The notes under the pieces are model-generated. The model had not been told where the DNA came from. It saw nothing but the letters and a program-made list of their open reading frames with translations, and ran no database searches. The position numbers and the translations under genes were made by a program. Positions 1 through 12,031 of a stretch of 64,000 nt of DNA are shown piece by piece. The stretch covers positions 310,001-374,000 of the forward strand of contig JAPVLO010000278.1 of assembly GCA_027257055.1 (NCBI GenBank), written 5' to 3'. Every line of letters starts with the position of its first letter. Position 1 is the stretch's first letter. The DNA is from Cephalopachus bancanus (lineage: Eukaryota; Chordata; Mammalia; Primates; Tarsiidae).

Positions 1-1462
1 CTAGTTGAAAAGGCTATGGTCAACAACATATGTTTATTACAAACTCTCCACAGAAGCCTCTGTCCTCTTGTTGAAAGATGGAAGTTACGAGGATTAGATT
101 ATTCTTGGATGAGATCATCACCGCTCGAGAGATCTTGGGGTCCAGTTTGCAGAACACCACAGAGCTCACTAATGCTTTGCTCTTAGAAGAGGGGAGATGC
201 TGTTCTAGATATCACAGGTCAAAAACATTGTCTGGGCAACTGGCCTAAAAAGTGAATGCAGATCAAAAGGTGTTTAGCTACGGAACTCAGTGAATTTTAA
301 AAATTGCGAAACACCTTGTAAAATGTCTTCAGAGCATCAATTCCACTGCTCTTTCTCGCTTGCTCTCTCTGTTAGTAAAGGAATACATAGCTCTTACTGT
401 ATGCATATCTGTTTTTAATAAAGTCATACATGAGTAAGGCGTCTCAGGCCCACATCCTCAGGCAGGACGCTCAATGCAGATCCAGAGGCCAGAGGTGTGG
501 ATGGAGGTCCACATGTCTGCCTGAGTGCAGCCCGCAGGCTGAGCCAACTTAATCCATTAAACAGGCCTATTAAAATATTCACCTGGGGCAAAGGTTCGCT
601 GTGGTTCATATTCATTTTCAATCTACTTGTTATTTTGGGGGTGGAAGGTTTCCTGAGTTGAGACATGATGGCAGCTTACGGGTGTGTTGGCTGAGTCACT
701 TTGTTTTCCACTCTTATTATTAAGAAATACCCTGGCTTTAGAATACTAAACCCTGACTGACTTTATTCTTTTGCTACTTTGGTCCTTGGAGGCAGTAGAG
801 CAAACGGTACTCTCCTTTTTTGGATTTCAGATAGTCATCGACCACGGCCTGCTTGGCAAACTGATGGGAGCCTGTGGCTGGCTCCAGGGGGAGGCCAGGA
901 GGCCCCCGAGGCAGCCGTCCTGACCCCAGCCCAATCCTGGCTCTGGACACACCCAGCTAGGGATGGATAGCTGCAGCTGCTGGGCCTCACCGCGGGCAGG
1001 GTGTTGTTTCCCAAGTCTGGCCTCAGCCTCACTCAGCTGGTTGTCATTACAGCCTTTGCAGTAGCAGCGAGGAGTCCAGTATGGCCAAGTCTCTGAGTTT
1101 GACAAGGACTCAAGCAAAACTCCATCTTCCACATCCAGGATAAAAGAAGGGAAGAAGACCAGGCAGTGTCTGTATTACTGTTACTTCACAATGTTATGTG
1201 GTCTTTCTGAAACAGGCAGCACTTCCTAAAATCCACAGGGTACTAAGTACTTAATGTCAGTGAATCTTAGAGGTGACAATTGCTTTTTCTATTCATCTCA
1301 TGATGAAAAGAAATGAAAGGAAACTGGTTGTTAGTGAGTTAATGAGGAATCACAGAAAAGAGAGACCCTGGGGAAGACCCCGTAGGTTGTCTCAGAGGCT
1401 GCCTTGAAGCCAGTATCAGGAATAGCAGAGGAGTCATGACCAAGTCACTCCATGCAGGGCTT
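1..1462. other. unique sequence, no gene recognised
   Basis: About 1.5 kb in which I recognise no repeat family and no coding exon. Short open frames occur on both strands near 424-666 and 779-1132, but they overlap each other and show no family resemblance. A pyrimidine-rich tract ending in CAG at 811-830 resembles a splice acceptor, but no matching donor or coding exon follows. Confidence 0.5.
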
Positions 1463-1477
1463 AAAATAGACGAGGCA

Positions 1478-1764
1478 GCCGGGCTTGGTGGCTCAGCCTG
1501 TAATCCCGCTCCTTTGGGAGGCTGAGGTGAGTGGATTGCCTGAGCCCACGGGTTCGAGACCCGCCTGGGCAGCGAGACCTCAGCTCTACAATAAATCAAA
1601 AAATCAGCCGGGCGTGGTAGCGCATGCCTGTAATTCCAGCTACTTGGAAGTCTGAGGCGGAAGGATCGCCGGAGCCCAGCAAGTCGAGGTTGTGGTGGCC
1701 GGAAGCGGCCACTGCACTCCAGTCTGGGTGACAGAGTGAGACTCCAACTCAAAAAAAAAAAAAA
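1478..1764 (+). mobile_element. Alu SINE, young local subfamily
   Basis: Full dimeric Alu starting GCCGGGCTTGG and ending CTCCAACTC plus poly(A). It carries the derived A box TGGCTCAGCCTG and the derived B-box region GGGTTCGAGACCCG. A perfect 15-bp target-site duplication, AAAATAGACGAGGCA, flanks it at 1463-1477 and 1765-1779. This is a retroposed insertion that uses L1 machinery; the clean duplication suggests a fairly recent event. Confidence 0.95.
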
Positions 1765-1852
1765 AAAATAGACGAGGCAATGAGAAGGGCTGCACTCCTG
1801 TCCCCACACAAATCAGGAGGCCTGGCCAAAATTCTAAACAAAAGAGTATTGT

Positions 1853-4800
1853 GATCCCTGGAACCCCAGGTGACTCCTACAGATGATGATCCCTGGAAAC
1901 CAGGTGATTCCTACACATGGTAACCCCTGGAGCCCCAATGACTCCTACAGATTTTGACAACTGGAACCCCGGTGACTCCTACAGATTGTGACCCCAGGAA
2001 CTCTGGGTAAATTCTATAGATGGTGACTCCTGTAACCCCAGTGACTCCTACCGATGGTGACCAAGGGAACCCCGGGTGACTCCTACAGATGGTAAACCCT
2101 GGAGATCTGGATAACTCCTACAGATGGTGACTCCTGGAATCCCAGTGACTCCTACAGATAGTGACCCCTGGAACCTGAGCAACTCCTACAGATGGTGATC
2201 CCTGGAATACTGGTGACTTCTACAGATTGTGACCCCTAGAACCTTACAGATGGTGACCCCTGGGATCCCAGTGACTCCTACAGATGGTGACCCTTGGAAG
2301 CCCAGTGATACCTACAAATGGTGACCCCTGGAACCCCAGGGATTCCTACTGGTGGTGACCCCTGAAACCCCAGTAATTCCTACAGAGGGTCACCCCTAGA
2401 ATCCCAGTGACTCCTACAGATGGTGATCCCTGGGACCCTGCAGATTGTGACACATGGAACCCTGCAGATGGTTACCCTGATGATGATGACTCATGGAACT
2501 CTGGATGACTCCTACAGATGGTGAACCTGGAACCCCAGGTACTCCTACACATGGTGACCCAGGAATCCCAATGACTCCTACAGATGATGACCCCTGGAAT
2601 CCCGGGTGATTCCTACAGATGGTGACCCGTGAAATACCAAGTGACTCCTACAGATGGTGACCCAAGAACCCTGGGTGACTCCTATAGATGGTGATCCCTG
2701 GAGCCTCATTGACCCCTACAAATGGTAACCCCTAAACCTCAATGACTCCTAAAGATGATGATCCCTGGAAACCCCAGTTGATTCCTACAGATGGTGACGC
2801 TGAAACCACAGTGACTCACACAGATGGTGATCCTGAAACCCAGATGACTCCTACAGATGGTGACCCCTGAAGCCCCAGTGACTCTGACAGATGGTGACCC
2901 CTGGAACTCAAGTGACTACTAAGGATGGTGACCCTTGGAACCCCAAGTGATGCCTACAAATGGTGACTCCTGGAACCACAGGTGACTCCTGCAGATGGTG
3001 ACCCAGGAATTCCAATGACTCCTATAGATGGTGACCCAGGAACCCAAATGACTCCTACAGATGTGACTCCAGGAACCCCAGTGAAACCTACAGATAGGAA
3101 CCCTGGAACCCCAATGCCTCCTACAGATGGTGACCCTTGGAATCCCAGGTAACTCCTATAGATGGTGATTCCTGCAGATGGTGATCCTTGGAACCCCAAT
3201 GACTCCTATAGAAGGTGACCTCTGGAACCCTAGGTGGCTCTTACAGGTGACCCCTAGAACCCTGGTAACTCCTGCAAAAGGCTACTCTGAACTCCAGAAG
3301 ACTCCTATAGATGGTGACCCCTGGAACCCAGAGTGCCTCCTACAGATGGTAACCACTGGAACTTGGGTGACTCCTACAGATAGAGACCCCAGGAACCCCA
3401 GTGACTTCTACAGATGGTGACTCCTGAAAACTTGGATGACTCCTACAGATGGTGTCCTCTGGAACCCCAAGTGACTACTACAGATGGTGATCCTGGAAGC
3501 CCAGAGACTTCTACAGATAGTGACCTCTGGAACCAAGGAGACTCCTACAGATGGTGACCACAGGAACCTTGGATGACTGCTACATATGGTGTCCTCTGGA
3601 GCACCAAGTGACTACTACAGATGGTGACCCAGGAACCCTGGGTGACTCCTACAGCTGGTGGCCCCAGGAACCTGGGTGTCACCTACAGATGGCAACCCTG
3701 GAACCCAGATGACTTCTTCAGATAGTGACCCCAGAAACCCAATTTACTCCTACAGATGGTGACCCCTGGAACCTTGAGTGACTACTACAGATGGTGACCC
3801 CTGGAACCCCAGTGTCTTCTGCAGATGGTGACTCCTGGAATACTGGTGACTCCTGCAGAGGGTGTCCCTGGAATCCCAGGTGACTCCTACAGATGATAAC
3901 CCCTGGAAACCAGGTGACTCCTACACATGATAACCCCTGGATTCCCAGTGACTCCTACAGATAGTGACCTCTGGAACCCAGGTGACTCCTACAGATGGTG
4001 ACCCCTGGAACCACAGGTGACTTCTATAGATGATGACCCCTGGAGCCCCAGTGATTCCTACACATGGTGACCCCTGGAACACCAGTGCCTCCTACATATG
4101 GTGACCCCTGAAACCACAATGACTTTTGCAAATGGTGACTCTTAGTACCCGGTGACCCTGACAGATGGTGACCCCTGTAACCCTGGGTGACCCCTACTGA
4201 CCCCTGAAACCCAAGTGACTCCTGGTGACCCTGGAATCCCAGATGACTTCTACAGAAGATGCCCCCTGGAATCCAGGCTATTCCTACAGATGGTGACCCC
4301 TACAACCCCAGTGACTCCTACAGATGGTGACCTCTGGAAACCCAGTGACTCCTGCAGATGATGATCCCAAGTACCCAGGTGACTCTTGCAACTGTTGACC
4401 CCTGTTACCTGAGTGACTCCTACAGATGGTGACCCCTGGAATCCCAATGGCTCTTACAAATGGTGACCCCTGGAACCCCAGTGATTTCTACAGATGGTGA
4501 CCTTTGGAACCTCAGTGACTTCTGCAGTAGGTGACCTCTGGAACCTGGTTGATTCCTACAGATGGTTACCCCTGGAACATGGGTCACTCCCATATATGGT
4601 GATCCCTGGAACTCCATGACGTCTACAGATGATGACCCCTGGAATTCCAGTGACTCCTGTACATGGTGACCCCTGGAACTGCAGTGACTTTTACAGATGG
4701 TGACCCTGGAACCCAGGTGACTCCTACACAAGCTGACCCCTAGAACCTTAGTGACTCCTACAGATGGTGACCTTGGAACCTGGGTGACTCCTACAGATAG

Positions 4801-5070
4801 TGACCCCTGGAATTCCAGTTACTCCTGCAGGTGGTGACCCCTGGAACCCAGGTGACTCCTGCACATGGTGACCCCTGGAACCCCAGTGACTACCGCAGAT
4901 GGTGACTTCTGAAACCTGGGTGACTCTTACAGATGGTGATCCCTGGAGCTCTGGGTGCTTCCTACATATGATCCCTGTACCCCAGGTGACTCCTGCAGAT
5001 GGTAACCCTGGAACCCCAATGACTCCTACAGATTGGGACTCCTGGAAGTTGGGTGACTCCTATAGATGGG
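1853..5070. repeat. minisatellite, about 33-bp units, 3.2 kb
   Basis: Nearly a hundred head-to-tail diverged units of about 33-34 bp. Each has a GGAACCCCAGTGACT core followed by CCTACAGATGGTGA. Units vary by substitutions and small indels, with no unique spacers between them. Open frames of 60-100 codons appear inside on both strands, with an 11-residue period (for example SVGVTGVPG-like strings). They are by-products of a repeat length near a multiple of three and are not genes. Confidence 0.95.
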
Positions 5071-5348
5071 GATCTATCCAGTGTTGCTGGCAACACACAG
5101 GGAGGCCAGAGTTCCTTCGGCAAAACTACTGGGCATAGTGGTGTGAACAGGCCTTTCTTCTACACACTGTGTTTGTCTTTGACACTTGGTAACATGAATG
5201 TGCCACACTACATCTAACTGTTCCATTGTCAGGCCCAGCAGCCTATGCCACTTCCTGTTGTTACAAACAGTTCTGCAATGATCAATAATACTATACACAC
5301 CTTTGCCAACCTTATCATATGTTTAAGTTTTTAAATATATTAATAGCT

Positions 5349-5655
5349 GGCCAGGAGCGGTAACTCAAGCCTATAATCCCAGCACTTTGGGAGGCCGAGG
5401 TGAGGGAATTGCCTGAGCCCACAGGTTCAAGAACAGGCTGGGCAACTTAGCAAGACCTCATCTCTACAATAAATTTTAAAAAAAATTAGCCGGGCATGGT
5501 AGCACATGCTTATATTTCCGGCTACTTGGAAGGCTGAGGGGGAAGGATCATCTGAACCCAGCAGTTCAACGCTGGGGTGGCCATGAACGTGTCACTGCAC
5601 TCCAGCCTGGGCAATGGAGTGAGACTCCAACTCAAAAATTAAAAAAATAAAAAAT
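5349..5655 (+). mobile_element. Alu SINE, older copy
   Basis: Dimeric Alu with many substitutions. Its A-box region reads TAACTCAAGCCTATAAT and its B-box region CAGGTTCAAGAACAGGC, so it lacks the derived promoter state of the young copies. The right arm includes TCACTGCACTCCAGCCTGG, and the element ends CTCCAACTCAAAAATT. Confidence 0.9.
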
Positions 5656-5720
5656 TAATATATATATAAAATTATATATATATATAAATGTATATATATT
5701 AGTAAAATAATACGTATATA
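5653..5720. repeat. AT-rich TATA simple repeat
   Basis: Alternating TA runs directly after the Alu tail. They probably grew from its A-rich end. Confidence 0.8.
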
Positions 5721-6239
5721 TTAGTAGCTTCCATTTCTGCCCTTCTGCCCTAGTGGCAGACTAGGTTTTCTCAACCGTCCTCTCACTGGAAACAATTACA
5801 GCAGTGAATGCAGCTTTAAAACCCTCTCTGTCAACTGCATATGGGGCTGGCAAGTACATAGGAATCAAATTTCCCAGGAAATGAGGTCACACAGACACCC
5901 AGAGAAGCAGTTGTTCCCTAAGACTGGCCTCAGGGACTGATAAGCCCTGACCTCTTGTGACGGCTGCCTATCCAAGGGGTTGCTGAGTACAAGAGACCCG
6001 CACATAATGCAGGAACCTCAAGCACTACAACCCCTAAATGTAAGGAGCAGGGTCCCTACAACCACCATTCTCCATTTGTCTGACTTTCTGTGCTGGGTGA
6101 GGAGTGGGAAGTGTCCCCCACGAAGAATCCCTAACCAGGCTTTGCAGCCTCTGGGTATCCAGCCATGTCCAGATCCCCTCAAGCCAGGAATTCTTATAGA
6201 GGTCATGGGCGGATGGTCTCTCTGTCTTTACTGTTACAT
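5721..6239. other. unique sequence, no gene recognised
   Basis: About 0.5 kb of non-repetitive DNA. An open frame of 92 codons at 5980-6258 runs against two overlapping frames on the other strand and resembles nothing I know. Confidence 0.4.
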
Positions 6240-6790
6240 TTTTAAATGTTTTGCCTAGTTGTTCTATCAATTGCCAAGAGAGAAATTTGAAAGTCTTACT
6301 CTGGTTATAGAATGTCTACTTCTAAGTTTAATTCTGCCCATTTTGCTTCATGTTTTGGAGATGCTTTTATTAGGCACATGCACCTTTATCATTATTAATA
6401 CTTCTTGATGAAGCATCATTTTACCATTATGCAAACACCTTATTTATATCTGATGGTACACATCGTGTGGCAGTTTGTTGTACCTGATATTAATACAGTC
6501 ACCCTGACCACCTTCCTTTTACATTTGCCTGGTTCATATTCTTCCACCCACATCTTCAACATATCTGTGTCTTCTTATCTACGGTTTGTCTCTTTCAGGC
6601 AGCATACGGTTTGGCTTTATTTTATCCACCATGACAATCCCAGCCTTTAATTAGAGTATGCAGACCATTAACATTGAATGTAGTCACTGATATATCTCAA
6701 TTTAGGTTTGCCATGGTGTTTCTGTTTTGTTTTTTATTCTATATATCTATATATACTCACATATATAAACACACATATATATGGAGAGAT
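6240..6790 (-). mobile_element. ancient L1 (L1M-type) fragment, ORF2 region
   Basis: Read on the minus strand this follows the endonuclease to early reverse-transcriptase part of LINE-1 ORF2, but it is heavily decayed. On the plus strand the diagnostic text includes TTTGCTTCATGTTTTGGAGA near 6350, then TTTATTAGGCACATGCACC, then GACCATTAACATTGAATGTA near 6663. No long frame survives. It ends in an AT-rich stretch. Confidence 0.7.
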
Positions 6791-7690
6791 ATTTAAAGAC
6801 TAAATTTTTATGATTTTTAATAATAATGAGATCTCAGACTTTGTGAGATTTAAATGTACAATTTGAAGATTGCATTAAGAGAATCATATGCATAAAATTA
6901 GAAATAATTGAGGATAGTTACTTAAAATAAGAAAATAATTCTAATAAATTAAATATTGTAAAGATAGTTACCACAGACATCACAAAATCTGAGAAAATGG
7001 TATGTAATTTTTCAATGACTTAACAGCACAGCACACCTCTGTAGTACTTTCCCTGCACTTTTTGGCTGCATACTGTTTTCATTTCTTCCTTGGTGGCCAT
7101 CAGGACAGCAGCTCTGTGCCACGGTGCTGGGTAAGCAAGCAGAGTGGGCTGTTAGGGTGTTTTTCAAAGCCATGCCACTATCAGAACATAGAAGTGACCA
7201 CGAACATTTGCACGTACCCCACTAAACTTGAATGAAATGCAACCCTGACTCTACCTCCCCTGAGGTAACTGGAAAGATTCTGCAGCAACTCCAGGTCACT
7301 TCTCACCATAGGAAGTGTGGCCAAGGGGAAGTGAGACTGAAAGAACAGCAATTCTTGCTGATTGCAGTTAAGTGTTTTTGAAAATTTTACAAAAACACGC
7401 AGCATGAACGTGCTACAGGCGGCCTAGTAGTGGGGCTGCGCAGAGGCCTTAAAATTCCAGCATCATCAGCTTTGTGGCAAAATCCACTGTAGCCATCAGT
7501 GATATGGAAAGAACCAACACTTATCACATGCCTTGTGCTTTCTTTCCGAACCCCAACCACCAGGATTCCTCCTTGGCTTGGGCGTTCGGGAGTGTTTCCT
7601 TGGCCTTACATTTTCCAAAAGCATCCAGTGCCAGAAAACATTGGATAGCATTTACAGATTTAAAGAAAAGTTGTTTAAATAAAAACTTCT
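6791..7690. other. unique AT-rich sequence, no gene recognised
   Basis: About 0.9 kb, AT-rich at first and mixed later. Short frames at 7181-7405 (minus) and 7474-7701 (plus) have no recognisable domains. Confidence 0.4.
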
Positions 7691-7870
7691 CTCTTCATTG
7701 ACTCATTCATTCACACAATGATATTTAGTCAGCCCTGATTATTCCCCAGGCTCCACTGAGGTTGAAAGAGATATGACAGTGAATAAAATAGATGAATCTT
7801 TCCATGATGGAGTTTAAGGTGCAGTAGTGTGAGACAGAGGAGATTATTATTCAAATGCAGTTGTCCCAGA
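7691..7870 (-). mobile_element. L2 LINE 3' fragment
   Basis: On the plus strand GACTCATTCATTCACACAAT is followed by ATATTTAGTCAGC and a GAATAAAATAGA-like stretch. This is the usual reverse complement of the L2 3' end, moderately decayed. Confidence 0.6.
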
Positions 7871-8004
7871 AAGACATTCCTTGCTGTGCAGACACTTGAG
7901 AGTCATGCAACCCACAAAGTCTCCCTGAAAACTTTCTTCAAGTGATATACAACTAGGAACTCGAGATGGAAGCCATCAAATAACTCAGAAGAATTACAGG
8001 AGAG

Positions 8005-8195
8005 TGGGAGAGTCTGTGCTTTGGAATTAAATACCTTGGAATTCAATCCTGACTAACTCTGACCCATGGATTTTCATCCTGACTAGCTACATCTGCACCA
8101 GAGAGTTACTTAACCCTCCTATGTGAAAAATATGGATATCAAAACCAACCTTGCAGGGTTATTATAAGTTTTAGATAAATAAATCACAATAGCTG
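8005..8195 (+). mobile_element. MIR SINE relic
   Basis: Order of MIR core blocks: AATCCTGACTAACTCTGACC, then AGAGTTACTTAACCCTCCTA, then TTGCAGGGTTATTATAAG. The block around AATCCTGACTA/CATCCTGACTAG occurs twice, which suggests a small internal duplication of about 30 bp. Confidence 0.65.
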
Positions 8196-8253
8196 ACAGG
8201 GAGCAATTATTTTAAACAATCTTTTAAACAGTTTATCTTATTAACAACTATTA

Positions 8254-8298
8254 CAGTCTGGGTGACAGAGTAAGACTCCAACTCAAAAAAAAAAAAAA
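8254..8298 (+). mobile_element. Alu 3'-end fragment
   Basis: Only the last part of an Alu right arm is present: CAGTCTGGGTGACAGAGTAA, then GACTCCAACTC and poly(A). No upstream Alu sequence precedes it, so it is a severe 5' truncation or a deletion remnant. Confidence 0.85.
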
Positions 8299-8663
8299 GG
8301 TAAAACTCAACTAGTGGTCTATTTCGAAGCAACACATACCTAAAACAAAACAACCATACAAGTTAAAATGTGTTCAAAGCACCAAATGATATAAGCAGGT
8401 TATGGTTTGCCCATGTTAATATCTTATGAAGTGTAATTCAAGGTAAAACAATTAAAAATACCATATAAAATTGCATTTAATACTGGGGGATAAACTCTGG
8501 CAAACTAAGATCTGTATCAACAGAGGGGATGAGTGTCTACTTTCTGGGCAAATTGTTACCAAAAGAATCTTCCTCTTGCATCAGCAACTAGAGAAGCTGT
8601 CCTAGGGACTGGTAGACATAGAGTATATTTCTGCCTACTGATGTAGGGTCCTTACCATTTTCA
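8299..8663. other. unique sequence, nothing recognised
   Basis: AT-rich sequence between two Alu pieces. I see no repeat family or frame of note. Confidence 0.4.
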
Positions 8664-8928
8664 ATTTTTTTTTTTTTTTTAGTTGGAGTCTCACTCTGTT
8701 GTCCAGGCTGGAGTGAAGTGGCATGCTCCACCCACTGGGCTCAGGCAATCCTGCTTCAGCCTTCCAAGTAGCCAGAACTACAGGTGCGTGCTACCACGCC
8801 CAGCTAATTTTTTTATTTATTGCATGTTACCCAGGCTGGTCTCAAACCTGTGGGCTCAGGCAATCCTCTCGCCTCAGCTTCCCAAAGTGCTGGGATTACA
8901 GGCTTGAGCCACTGCACTCTGCTGTGTC
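8664..8928 (-). mobile_element. Alu SINE, older copy, antisense
   Basis: Starts with a T tract (the poly(A) tail in reverse) followed by AGTTGGAGTCTCACTCTG. Read on the minus strand the A-box region is TGGCTCAAGCCTG, the ancestral 13-base form, and the B-box region is CAGGTTTGAGACCAGCC. This is therefore the older promoter state. Confidence 0.92.
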
Positions 8929-9228
8929 CAATTTTTAAACTTAAAGAAGGGAAAAATGCTGCAGTGTCCGAGGCAGCAGATAATTACTTTTAAGGCCATA
9001 AATATGGCAGCCTCTAGGCTCTGGGCTCCCTTGGTCTCCAGCCACGCTCCTCTCAATCCTCTCAGTTGCACAGTCCTGGGGCTGAGGTCTACACAGGGTG
9101 GGAAAGGCTGGTTCCTGCTGAATGTGGCAATGGAACAAGACAAGGCTCCAGCTGTGGAGGGACTGAGCCAGGCACAGCTTACCTCTGAGGCACGGGGCTC
9201 CATGGGACAGGGCTTGGGGGACCTCCTG
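8929..9228. other. unique sequence flanking the ERV
   Basis: About 300 bp of GC-moderate DNA between an Alu and the ERV LTR. It is open in several frames on both strands (8941-9255 minus, 8956-9258 plus), which points to low stop density rather than coding. Confidence 0.4.
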
Positions 9229-9635
9229 TGGCAGGATTTTACAGAGAGAGGACACTGAGGCTACTTTGCCAGGAAGCAGTGTTTATTCGTGCTGGCACCA
9301 GCTCAGTGGATTCACATCCAAAGGCTGAGCCACGAACATAGCAAAGCATTGCCTTTTAAATATTTTTAGTTTCTTTGTCCCCCTAATAAGACTTACATAT
9401 TAGTAGCATACATTCTAATTGGGTACTTTACAGCTCAATATTGCAGCAGGGTTACACATGCGCACTACAGATTGGGGGCTACCTTCCTTTCTAACATAAA
9501 TCTTCCGAGAAAGCTCTTATCTTATGGTGTTAACAAGGACTTTCATTATTCTGGGAAGGTTTTTATCTTGCTGTACTAGGAGGGCCCTTTCTCCATCCTG
9601 GGAAGGCCCTCATTTTATTAGGCCTTGGGGGGGAA
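9229..9635 (-). repeat. ERV 3' LTR
   Basis: Aligns throughout with the other LTR. On the minus strand it ends in ...TCTCTGTAAAATCCTGCCA, ending in CA as LTRs do. A poly(A) signal AATAAA lies at about 9283-9289, shortly before the LTR end, and a decayed TATA region (TATTTAAAAGGC) near 9352-9363. The U3 boundary is set by the purine-rich tract next to it and is good to about 10 bases. Confidence 0.9.
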
Positions 9636-9658
9636 CTCCCTGCCTCCTTCCCTCTTTT
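9636..9658 (-). promoter_or_regulatory. ERV polypurine tract
   Basis: On the minus strand this is an almost pure purine run, beginning AAAAGAGGGAAGGAGG, directly upstream of the 3' LTR. That is where the plus-strand DNA primer of a retrovirus lies. Confidence 0.7.
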
Positions 9659-9681
9659 GATGCTCGAATCCCTTTTTAGGG

Positions 9682-11860
9682 TTATAGAGCATCACCTTGG
9701 TTTAAGGGTTTGTATTTCCATAACAGCATTAAATGTGCTGCTGTTTTTCTTTTGACCATGGCCTCAATGAGTTTGGAGACAGAACTTATAACCAAGAGAG
9801 CTAGACAGGGTAGGATTAGACAAACTCCCAACATTATGAGTGTAACGCCTATGAGGGTCTTAAATCTTCCAAAAGTTGAGAACCAACCTCCAAAAAGTTC
9901 TCCGGGCTCCCAGCCTTTCCAAGTCTGAACTGGGACATGAGCAATCTTCCTCATTCAGTCGGTGACTTCTTCTATGACCTTCCCCTCATCATCTATTTGC
10001 AAGTAGCAGTTGCTTAAGTTAAACTTTCCACAAATCCCTCCTTCAGAAGCAAGCAAGTTATCTAAAGCTAAGCAGTTCTGATAAATGGCATTGTGCATTC
10101 TAGTCTGTTGTTTGGCTAATATGTTAAAGACCTTTGCAGTTTTATTAGTTATAATTTTAGCAACTGCCTACAATTGAATTATGCAGTTTAGCATGTAAAT
10201 GGGAGTTTGATATCTCCAGGATCCATCTTGTGCCCAGGTAGCTGGGCCATCGTATTGGATAATACATTCTGGGGGCCATTCATCATCTTTCCAGTCCCCA
10301 ATTTATAAGGCACACCACTTTCTTTGGGAGTCCCAGGTTTTGTACACTTGGACCCCCAACTGTTCCCCCTTTGCAGGTGGGAGTGGAAAAAGGAAGGCCG
10401 AATAGACTCAAACACATAAGCTCCTGTCCAGTCTGAAGAAAGTATAGTGCAGGCTATTTTCCCACATATCCAGTATAGTTCATTTGGGACCCACCACTTG
10501 ATATTTGCATCGACAACATTCTATGCCTGTCAGAGGTGGGGGAAATTAGACAAAGGGTGAGGGTTTGGTTCAGGGTGGTCTAGGGCCCCCCACCATTGAG
10601 TTTTGTTAGCCGTGACATTATAATATCTTTGGCCTAAGCATGTCAGACTTCCAACAGGAGTGTTGAATTTTATCTCCATCGGGTAAGGCAGTTTTTTCCT
10701 ACAATTGAGGTTTTAAGTAGCCGAATTCTATTGGCAGGGCTAGGATACCATGTTTCATTGTAGGGCTTGTGGGGTTCCAGCTCTCTAACTTCCCATGGCC
10801 ATTGATCTCCCATATTATCCCCCCCATACATAACAAAAGGAGACTTTTAGAGACTGGGCAATAGCTTCTGCCAAGGCTAGGAACAGGCGTTAGTCATGAT
10901 GGAGAGGGGAGGGGGACTACTTTCTATTTCTTTACAAAAGGAGCAAAAGACCTCCTAGGAGGAGACTTGGAGTGGGAATTTGACCTTTTTGACATATAGA
11001 AGGGTTCCAGAGTCAAAACCTTGCCCATGGATATGTATACCAAGCTGACGGTCTGTTTTCCATCCTGAATTTTCTAGGTTAAAGATGGTAAAATTAACGG
11101 GGTTATAGGTCCCTGATTTACAAGGTCCTTTTGAAGGAGAGCAACTTTACCTTGGCCTCTCCAAATGGAACATGATACACAACTCCAATAAGGACAAAAG
11201 AATTAAGGCAAACCGCAACATGGGGACTACATTCCATTTGCAGGCTGTTCACATATATATTTATCATTGAGCCTATTCTCTCACTCCCAGATTAGGCCAC
11301 ATGATTTAGTATTGGTACTGTAGGTTACAGCACACCACCAGATTTCATTCATGGCTGAGCAAGCAGCAAAAAGTACAGACACCAGTTGGTGGGGATTGGT
11401 GATTAGGATTCGGTTAATTAAATACCCTTTTTCCTTGGTGCAACGGACCTCTAACCATTCTTCACACAGCGGGTATTGTGGGTTGAAACAGATGTACTGA
11501 TTCCTTTGCTGACAAACAGAATAGGTAGTCTTATTATGCCTGCAGGTCCCTGAAATTGTTCCCTGGCAAGAGAAATGGGTCTGGTAAAGGAGGGTACAGG
11601 TAACTCCTTGACCTGACCTGGTTGTACATGGGTTACATGAGGCAGAGGGCTTTGAAATTACAAGGGGGAACCAGACTAGTAACAATAAATAACAGTTATA
11701 CATCCTGTTCAAAAGAGATAAAAGGGTGCTAGCAGTAACTTTTTGCCATAGATCCAGCTGTCTAGAGCAACCATTGCCAAACCTACCGTGAAAACCAAGG
11801 CAAGAATTACAGCAACAGACAATAGCAAGGGATGATACTGCATTACAATAAAAACACAAT
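9682..11860 (-). pseudogene. env: ERV env pseudogene (SU and TM relic)
   Basis: Envelope remnant of a class I ERV. The upstream open segment (11281-11859, 192 codons) holds a hydrophobic leader (LLLLVWFPLVI) followed by cysteine-rich surface-subunit sequence. The downstream part near 10000-10085 reads [11 protein letters not shown], an immunosuppressive-domain-like position, then Cys-X7-Cys-Tyr where gammaretroviral types usually have a Cys-Cys pair. A TGA stop then separates this from the 9682-9954 segment, which contains the membrane span LIGVTLIMLGVCLILPCLAL and a short basic tail. Several stops and at least one frame break lie between 10415 and 11281. It cannot encode a full envelope. The assignment as env is firm; the exact ERV group is not. 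Confidence 0.85.
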
Positions 11861-12031
11861 GTGTTTGCTTGTTTGATGGCTGATTTCTCAGGTTTCTGCT
11901 GTATGTAGATTAGTTAGCTTCTAGAGTGACTAGAGCAGGGCTGTAATACTCTAAGGTCCTGGGATCATGGCTTGTTTTCTTCAGAGAGTCAGCTTCCTGG
12001 GTGTTGATGGATTAGTAGTGCACTCCCAGTC

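Noticed and set aside
1339..1809. 156-residue minus-strand frame with SWSLTLSPRLECSG text
   Set aside because: Antisense Alu translation. The same string recurs at 27220-27614, 42401-42715, 47685-48157, 59984-60545 and 61954-62211.
2954..4731. Open frames with an 11-residue periodic protein across the first minisatellite
   Set aside because: They appear on both strands, end at random units and follow from a 33-bp repeat. There is no start context, splice site or flanking exon.
1853..5070. CRISPR-like array
   Set aside because: Units are head to tail with no unique spacers, and the window is plainly primate nuclear DNA.
11281..11859. A domesticated, syncytin-like envelope gene
   Set aside because: The frame stops after 192 codons, further stops and shifts follow, and a TGA splits the transmembrane part. 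No intact envelope is possible.
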